NCBI RefSeq assembly: GCF_964656455.1
Contig: NC_135719.1
Location: 4,133,163-4,197,162, forward strand
DNA from: Halichoerus grypus
Lineage: Eukaryota; Chordata; Mammalia; Carnivora; Phocidae
DNA length: 64,000 bases
Reading direction: 5' to 3'
Below are positions 58,142 through 64,000 of the stretch, one piece after another; position 1 is the first letter of the stretch, and each line of letters opens with the position of its first letter. The position numbers and the translations under genes are program-made. The notes under the pieces were generated by a model, which worked only from the letters and a program-made list of their open reading frames with translations, made no database searches and was not told where the DNA came from.

Positions 58142-59249
58142 GTAAGGGTGGTGGGGGCGCATCCGTCTTGGCTCCGACCAGAAGGAATTCGGGGTGCGAC
58201 GCGTTTCTCTGGGGCGCCCCCTCTCCCAGCTCCCCTGGTAAAGCAGAGTGACGTTCTCGTCATGAGAAGCCGCCACTACCCGCCTGCCAGTTGCCGTCTC
58301 TGCCCCCGGCTGGACTCAGCAGTGTTTCTGCTCTCTCCACGTCTGCAAGGTGTCCTGTGCGTGGCCGCAGTGCAGGGGCTGTGTCCCGCCCACAGAGGTC
58401 TCCACAGAGCCTTAGGGCGGTGAGGAGCTGGCCCAAGGGAGGGCGGAGAGCGTAAGACCCAGAGTGAGGCCACCTTGCCACTCCCCAGCCAGTGACCTTG
58501 AACACGACCTTGGGCAGCGCCCCCTCACTGGCCTCAGATTCCTGATCACAGCCTCTTTCACCTCCCCCTACTTCAGGAGTGCTCTATTCAGGTGTGCGAG
58601 CCCAGTATTAGTCACTGGTTCCCGTGTACCCAGAAAGTCAGGTGCTCCCTGGATGTGGGGAGAACAGGCCTGCCCCTCGTTTACGGACTCACAGCCACCC
58701 TGCGCTTAGGAGGAGCTCGACCGGCTCGCTGGCCACACCACCTGATCCCGGAGCCTGTCCTGCCTCACTGAAGCCAGGGAGGCCTCGGCCTCTCCGTGGA
58801 ACCGGGGAAATAAGTCACTGCCCCGTTTGTCCCATTTCTCTCTCCCGGAATGGAACTCACATGTGCCCTCTGCAGACCCTCCTGGGACCAGGGCCGAAGA
58901 TCCCTTGTGCTGGGCCTGCAGACTTTCTCTGCCGGGCGCTTTGGGAAAGGGCCCCCTTGCCTCCGGCTCCCCCACGCGGGACCCGAGCTCTGCGTTCCGT
59001 GTAGGGCCGTCCTTTAATCAGGCCCGAGGTGGGTCATGCACTCTGCCTGTTAGCACCTCGGCCAGGGAACAGGCAGGGGAGCGGGGCGCACCGGCGCGCC
59101 CCACATTCTGCGCTGATGTCCCCGGTCGCGGACTTGCGTGCTGGGGGCTTCGCAGGCCGGGGAGAGGGGACAGCCGGGCTGTTGCGGGTCTCGGCGGACG
59201 GGCCCCCTCGGCTCTGCTCCAGGCCCTCCTCCCGCTTGTCTTGCTTCAG
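58142..59249 (+). other. Intron 8, containing a diverged MIR
   Basis: MIR-like core at about 58460-58620 (ccagtgaccttgaacacgac, cactggcctcagattcctga). Otherwise GC-rich and not recognised. Confidence 0.55.
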
Positions 59250-59438
59250 GCGGCAGAGAGAGACAATCAGAACCTGGAGGACAAGGTGCGTTCCCTCAAG
59301 ACGGACATTGAGGAGAGTAAGTACCGTCAGCGCCACCTGAAGGTGGAGGTCAAGAGCTTCCTAGAGGTGCTGGACGGCAAGATAGACGACCTGCACGACT
59401 TCCGCCGCGGCCTCTCCAAGCTGGCGGCTGACAACTAG
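59250..59438 (+). CDS. HOMER2: HOMER2 exon 9 (last coding exon, residues 293-354 and stop)
   Basis: 189 bp: 62 codons plus TAG at 59436-59438. It reads [20 protein letters not shown] through the strongly conserved [20 protein letters not shown] to LSKLAADN. The acceptor is cttgtcttgcttcag. This segment holds the C-terminal leucine-zipper part through which Homer2 tetramerises. From memory human ends LGTDN, so the final residues (LAADN) vary while the rest is nearly fixed. The stop lies inside a CpG-dense stretch and its last base opens a run of G tracts. Confidence 0.97.
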   Translation, partial: AAERDNQNLEDKVRSLKTDIEESKYRQRHLKVEVKSFLEVLDGKIDDLHDFRRGLSKLAADN

Positions 59439-59462
59439 GGGCCGCGGGGGGCGAGGGGTGGG
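59438..59462 (+). promoter_or_regulatory. G-quadruplex motif at the stop codon/3' UTR start
   Basis: Four G runs (59438-59441, 59446-59451, 59455-59458, 59460-59462) are separated by loops of 4, 3 and 1 bases on the sense strand. Another six-G run follows at 59468. The spacing meets the usual G4 rule, so the mRNA could fold here. Function is not shown. Confidence 0.55.
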
Positions 59463-60019
59463 CCACAGGGGGGACGGAGTGGGGGCGGCCTCCCGTCGGC
59501 GTCGCTCCCCTCGGCGCGGGTGCGGGGTCGCGCGTTTGTGCCCCGGGGGCGCCGTCCACCCTCGCCTCCCCTGCCTGGCCAGGCTGCGGACCCCGGGGCG
59601 CCGCTGACTCAGGAACCCCGCGCCAGGTCCCCCTTACGCGTTTACGCCGTCAGGGCAGGGATGTTTGTATCTTTCTCAAGGGCTGTTACAACCACACCAA
59701 CCGAACAAAGCGTTTTCTAATCCAAATACGAACACCCTTTACACCTCCTTTTTCGGAAGCGCGGTCGGAGTATTTGAGCGCCCACCGGGCACCCGTGCGG
59801 GGGTCCCGGGGCGGGGGGGACAGCTTCCCTCGCTGTCAGGACCAAGATGCTTTCAAGCGGTCTGAGTGAGACCCGTCCAGAGAAAGAGAACAGGTCTCTG
59901 GTGGGTGCACGGGGGTGGCCTGCATCCGCTCCGCCCGCTTCCCCCCACCTCCAGTGTGTAGGGTTGCCACAACGTCCCTTTCCTGGGCTTTCATTTCTGA
60001 GCAGATTGCGTGCTGTGGG

Positions 60020-60090
60020 GGCAGGGCGCAGCGAGGGCGCCTGGCACAGTGCCTGGCACGAAGTAGGTGCTTAATAAATCTTTGTTCAAT
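60020..60090 (+). mobile_element. MIR/L2-like 3' tail carrying the poly(A) signal
   Basis: cacagtgcctggcacgaagt followed by aggtgcttaataaatctttg matches the 3' end common to MIR and L2 elements. It overlaps the presumed HOMER2 cleavage region. Confidence 0.7.
60073..60078 (+). terminator. HOMER2: Poly(A) signal AATAAA of HOMER2
   Basis: This is the first canonical AATAAA after the stop codon, within ggtgcttaataaatctttg. A T/G-rich stretch (agtgttttaat) follows about 35 bp later, as expected for a downstream element. A second AATAAA at 60730-60735 (gaacaataaaacag) could serve a longer transcript. Confidence 0.75.
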
Positions 60091-60098
60091 TCAACTTA

Positions 60099-62084
60099 CA
60101 AACATCACTTAGTGTTTTAATCAACCCCCCAGCAGAGTCCATCGGACCCTGTTGGACGGCCCGTCATCTTGCTGTGCTGGACAGGAATTCGACTGACTGT
60201 GTGTGGTCAAGCTCTGGGTGGGCTCCGGGGGCCCCGGGGCAGGGCTGGTGCTGGAGGCAGCAGGAGCTGGTCTGAGGCCGCTCATGGCCCATCCACGGCG
60301 CTCGGCCCCTGAGTGCCTTTGAACTGGGACCCCCCTTCTTCTCTAGGGTGGGGATCTAGGAGAGGACCCTATGTTGGGACTGGACAACTAAGAAAGAAAT
60401 CACACAGGCCCACGAGGAGAGTCCACTCAAACTGGCTGAGCCGTGGCCTTAGCACCTCCGCCCTCTCTCCGTGCCTGCTAAGGAAAGGACCAGAGCCATA
60501 AAGCTCTCCGCTCTCACGGAGTTTCTCAGCGGGGCCAGGGAAGGTCTGGGCGCCCTGCATGTGGCAGGATGGTTTGAATCCCTGGCCACGGGCATTTCTA
60601 AATGCCTTTCGGGGTGGTGGGGAGGCTTTGGTGCCCCCTTACCCACCTTGCCTGCTTTGGGAACCACCAAGAGAACATCTCCTTCTAGAAGGAGTGTCTA
60701 GAATTTCTCCCTGGGGAATTTGGATGAACAATAAAACAGCCTGAGGAGGCAGGTGGGACACACACAGATGTGACCCGGGCCCTGGGATGAATCCTGCTTT
60801 TGGGACCATGTCTCTGAGCAGAGAGCTCTTACTGGGATGAGGGAGGGAAGGCCAGTCGTCTGGAGCACCAAGGCACCTCGGGGGGGGGGTCCTGCAGGCT
60901 GAGGGGGGCAGCTCTGCTTGAGCATACTGAGCTCGTGGCAGACAAAGTGGAAAGCATGGTCAGCCCTCTTGGTGACTTGAGATAGGGTGCTGTTGGCCCG
61001 CCCTTTCCCCAGAACCCCCCCCAGATAGCTCTCAGGGCAATCGGGAGACCAGAGAGCTGGGCTGGCCACGATTCGGCCCCGTGGCCCAGCAGTGGCTCAA
61101 GGGGGTTCTTCTCAGGCCAGGTGAGACCACCTGTCCGCAGGCGGGGCCTGGGGCTGCCTGGGAGCAGTGCCCGCTGGGGTTCCAAAACCTCCGCTTGGGT
61201 CTTCTGATGCCTGCCGCCCCTGTGTGTTGGGTGACTTACGGATCTGGAAGGAGCCGTCTTGACCGGCTGCAGCATGCTCAGGTGGCAGATGCATAGGAAG
61301 ATAGTGTCGCCAGAGCCGTTTGTGCGTTCCGCAGCTGGGGCAGTGGGGAACATTGCAGAGGTGGTGCCGTGACGGGTGGGCTGCCATGTCCCTCTGTGGC
61401 CAGGACCCGGGATCCCTGCTCTCCCGTCCCTGGGGGTTTGGCCAGCACCTTGCCGGGGGGTAGGATCCGTGGTGTGGCCTCGGGTGTTGCAGCCCAGGAG
61501 CCAAGAGCCCAGGGGCGCCTCTACGGGAGGATGGGTTCAGCGGGGAAAGCGCCACAGCTGTAGGAAAGCACTGGCCTTTCGCTTCCTTCTGCTTTTCTCT
61601 GAAGATCTTAGTGCTTCTTCATTGACTTTATTTTAAAAAAAAAAAAAAAAGGCCCAGGGGCAACCTGGAGGGTCTCTGGGGAGACTGCCCCATCTGACAG
61701 CCCCTGGCACCGTGAGGGTGGGCTCCACGGAATGAAAATGACCCACTGCATTCATCGCACTTTCCGCCTGAGCCAGTTTCATGCCCTCGCTTATGGGGAC
61801 AGCTAGCTGCACCGACGTCCTTCGGTTGTCCTCACTGACGCCGAGCGTGGGCGGCACATCCACCTCGCACCCGTGCACCCGTCGGCCAGGCCGTGCTGCC
61901 AGACCCGCTAGAGCCAGGACCGCTTCCTTGCCAGGTCATGGCTCCTGATGTTGACATGTCCGGGGCCGGCCGCCTGAACAGGGATTAGCTTTTTTCCTGC
62001 ATCTGTGAAACTGGGGCCCAAAGGAGGTGAGGTGAACCGTGGAACCCCTTCATCATAATGGGCCTTAAAAATAATTTTCCTTCT
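60099..62084. other. Downstream flank, no exon recognised
   Basis: GC-rich sequence with an A17 run at 61634-61651 and TTTATT at 61627-61632 (AATAAA on the - strand). A second + strand AATAAA is at 60730. No coding exon of a neighbour is visible. Confidence 0.4.
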
Positions 62085-62282
62085 GGGGGTGCCCAGGTGG
62101 CTCAGTCAGTTAGGCGGCCGACTCCTGATTTCGGCTCAGGTCATGATCTCAGGGTCCTGGGATCGAGCCCCGCGTCAGGCTCCCCTCTTAGGAGGGAGCC
62201 TGCTTCTCCCTCTGCCTCTGCCCCTCCCCCTGCTCACGTGTGCTCACGCTCTCTCTCAAGTAAATAAATCTTGAAACATCAT
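62085..62282 (+). mobile_element. Carnivore SINE, sense
   Basis: Head gggggtgcccaggtggctcag-like, B-box region gggatcgagccccg, short CT-rich body, tail aagtaaataaatcttgaaa. First SINE after a gap of over 10 kb. Confidence 0.93.
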
Positions 62283-63897
62283 AAATACCGTTCCTTCTAA
62301 GTAAAGACTCAACTGGGTACATCACAAAATTGAGAGGGACGAGGAGAGAAGTCTCCCTAGTGCCCAGGGAATGTAACCCCCAAGTGACAGGTTGGGACAG
62401 TGTGGTCACGCCTTGAAGGGAGAGCGAGCCAGCATCCACGGAGACCTGGAGCTTGGGTGGCCTGTGAGTCCCTGTCACGTTAGACTCAGGTGGGCGAGAG
62501 TGTTGGGCAGTCATTCCCCACTTTGCAGACAGGAAGCGGAGACAGTGACATGGCCGTCACCCAGCAGCCTCATGGGCTCCCCGTCCGGCTCTTCCAGACT
62601 TCGGTCCGGGGTCATTCTGGGAGCCATGCCACTGCTCTCCCTTTGTGACCTTTGCGTGCCAAGATAAAAGTTCTCTGGGATCCTGATGAGAGCACACTGC
62701 AGTTATATTATTTTAGTATGTGTCCACAGCAGGTGGTGATTTATAAATGAGCGAACTAGAATTACATGATGGTCGTTACAGACAGTAGGCTGCATTTTTG
62801 AATGTCTCCAGCTTTGCAAGAACCTTTCTGAGAGTGTGTTGGTTAAAATGCTGTCCATGCTCTGAGAGGCCAGATCTACGAAACACAGCCGTTGCAAGTT
62901 CTTCGGTGATGGCTTGCTTTAGTGGTGGTTGAGTGGTTTGTCCAAAGACAAACTGAGATGGCCCAGAGTGGTAAGCCGAGTTCCGGCTGGGAGGTCGTCT
63001 GACCGCTGCCCACCGCCTGCCCAGACCGGAGCCAGCCCTGGGGAAGGAGCAGGCCAGCCCCGTGGTCAGAGCAGGTTGAGTGGGACCTGACTTGACCCCC
63101 AGGAGGACTGTCCAGGTGGGCAGTGGTCTCCAGCCTGCAGGCTCCCCGTGGACTTCTCCAGACTCGGGCAGCCCACGAGCTCCGCCTTGAGGACGGTGGT
63201 GCCCGACGGGTGTGTCCTGTATTTGGCATGAAGCATCGAGGCAGGGGTAGAACAGAGTATAGTTCGGGTGCTCCCTGCAAACACTGCCACCAGCCCATTC
63301 TAAAGGACTGCTTCTCTCTAGAAGGCAGGGGCAATGCTGGATGAGAACCAGCTACCGGGCATGCCGGGGACCGTACTGGGGCACCTCCCACGTCGCCAGG
63401 GGCACCCTTAGAAGGAAGGCAGCCGTGAGGAGGCTTGAGCATAGGTGTTCAAAAGAGGCTGCCCTTTACGACGGAGACAGCCATGCTCTTTGCTCATCAC
63501 CGGAAGTGTGTTGTTTGTACCATCGGCCCTTCTGCAAGTTACAACTCTTTTATTTCCTTGAAATGCCACTGGATTTTTGAAGCGCGGACAATTTAAACTA
63601 GAAGCTTGCAAATCAATGTCCGTATATATTTTTAAATGATATGCATGGTTTAAAAGGAGCCTAATTCTGAGTACATGGTTTCTCCAAAAAAACATATGTT
63701 CGGGGGGGTGGTGGGGGTGGCAACATGGAGAGGGAATCCTGTACGGAAATGTATGTTCTTTACATGTCTTTTCCATACACCTGTCTCAAGGATATGGGCT
63801 TTTCCTCTTGAAACACCAGTCAGGCAAGAAGGAGACTTTGGTAATAATTTGGCAACTGGAAGGAATGTTCTAGTGAACTTAGGAGTGTGCGTGTGCA

Positions 63898-63931
<34 letters not shown>

Positions 63932-64000
63932 GGAAAAAGTGGGAGAAACTATAAGGAACGGTTTTAAATAAAAAATATATATACCTAAGAGCAGTCTTTA
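62283..64000. other. Downstream flank, nothing recognised apart from a microsatellite
   Basis: Mixed sequence with TTTATT near 63549 (possible - strand AATAAA) and a + strand AATAAA near 63967. Could hold 3' UTR of a convergent neighbour, but no reading frame supports this. Confidence 0.35.
63886..63928. repeat. (GT)n microsatellite
   Basis: Interrupted then pure GT repeat near the window end. Confidence 0.95.

Larger units (their letters stand above)
59439..60098 (+). other. HOMER2: HOMER2 3' UTR (proximal)
   Basis: About 660 bp from the stop codon to the expected cleavage site some 20 bp after the AATAAA at 60073. The first 200 bp are very GC- and CpG-rich, then composition becomes mixed. 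The last part contains a MIR/L2-like repeat tail that carries the poly(A) signal. The length fits a short HOMER2 3' UTR, but the cleavage point is inferred. Confidence 0.75.
1..60100 (+). other. HOMER2: HOMER2 gene body (exons 2-9; exon 1 not in window)
   Basis: Eight coding exons on the + strand join in frame to give residues 3-354 of a Homer-family scaffold. The EVH1 block ([27 protein letters not shown]) and the coiled-coil tail (ending [12 protein letters not shown]) match HOMER2 rather than HOMER1 or HOMER3. Homer proteins are cytosolic postsynaptic and muscle adaptors that link group I mGluRs, IP3 and ryanodine receptors and Shank through an N-terminal EVH1 domain and tetramerise through the C-terminus. 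Exon lengths are 157, 132, 93, 140, 157, 111, 81 and 189 bp. Exon 1 should end in ATGGG, because exon 2 opens with the last base of a Gly codon. I saw no ATGGG|GT in a CpG-rich setting before 19.5 kb, so the first exon lies upstream. The gene start given here is only the window edge. The 3' end is estimated from the AATAAA at 60073. Confidence 0.96.

Noticed and set aside
19793..62282. tRNA genes at the SINE heads
   Set aside because: The tRNA-like parts are SINE 5' ends with tails and target duplications, not folded stand-alone tRNA genes.
60313..63971. Downstream frames as WHAMM exons
   Set aside because: None of the - strand translations resembles a WASP-family C-terminus or has splice boundaries.
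1..64000. CRISPR arrays, operons, phage or other bacterial systems
   Set aside because: No regularly spaced repeats with spacers and no bacterial genes. The sequence is plainly mammalian.

Overview
This window is mammalian nuclear DNA carrying most of one gene, HOMER2, on the + strand. The organism is most likely a caniform carnivore of the bear, seal or mustelid type. The window is full of tRNA-Lys-derived carnivore SINEs whose tRNA-like head reads GGCGCCTGGGTGGCTCAG, followed by a CT-rich body and an AATAAA/A-rich tail. Dog-type SINEC_Cf heads and cat-type SINE bodies were not seen. This taxonomic call is an inference from SINE type, not a species identification.

Gene layout: positions 1 to 19567 are upstream intron, with exon 1 (expected to encode Met-Gly) lying outside the window. 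Coding exons 2 to 9 follow at 19568-19724, 35309-35440, 47823-47915, 52437-52576, 55260-55416, 57383-57493, 58061-58141 and 59250-59438. Every junction has an AG acceptor and, where applicable, a GT donor, and the reading frame is continuous. With two residues from exon 1 the product is 354 residues, the length I recall for the long Homer-2 isoform. Exons 2 to 4 encode the EVH1 domain, which in this family binds proline-rich PPxxF-type ligands such as group I mGluRs, IP3 and ryanodine receptors and Shank. Exon 5 encodes a low-complexity linker, and exons 6 to 9 encode the long C-terminal coiled coil used for tetramerisation. The 3' UTR ends near an AATAAA at 60073-60078.

The introns are mostly interspersed repeats: 27 carnivore SINEs, about 20 L1 fragments (most antisense to HOMER2), MLT1-type LTRs, MIRs, and Tigger1, MER5A and other hAT-like DNA transposons, plus short microsatellites. 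Many SINEs have clear target-site duplications, so nested insertions can be ordered in time. One antisense L1 at 24209-25422 looks like a 3'-transduction event. The 3' part of the gene (about 53.8 to 62 kb) is GC-rich and free of SINEs.

Downstream of 60.1 kb no exon was recognised. From known mammalian gene order, the convergent gene WHAMM could end here on the - strand, and one candidate - strand poly(A) signal is noted. I found no bacterial-type genes, CRISPR arrays, operons or new protein system. The most interesting items are the L1 3' transduction, the paired acceptors giving the 11-residue exon 5 isoform, an open reading frame into intron 5 at the position where HOMER1 makes Homer1a, a G-quadruplex motif at the stop codon, and a poly(A) signal that appears to come from an ancient MIR/L2 repeat.
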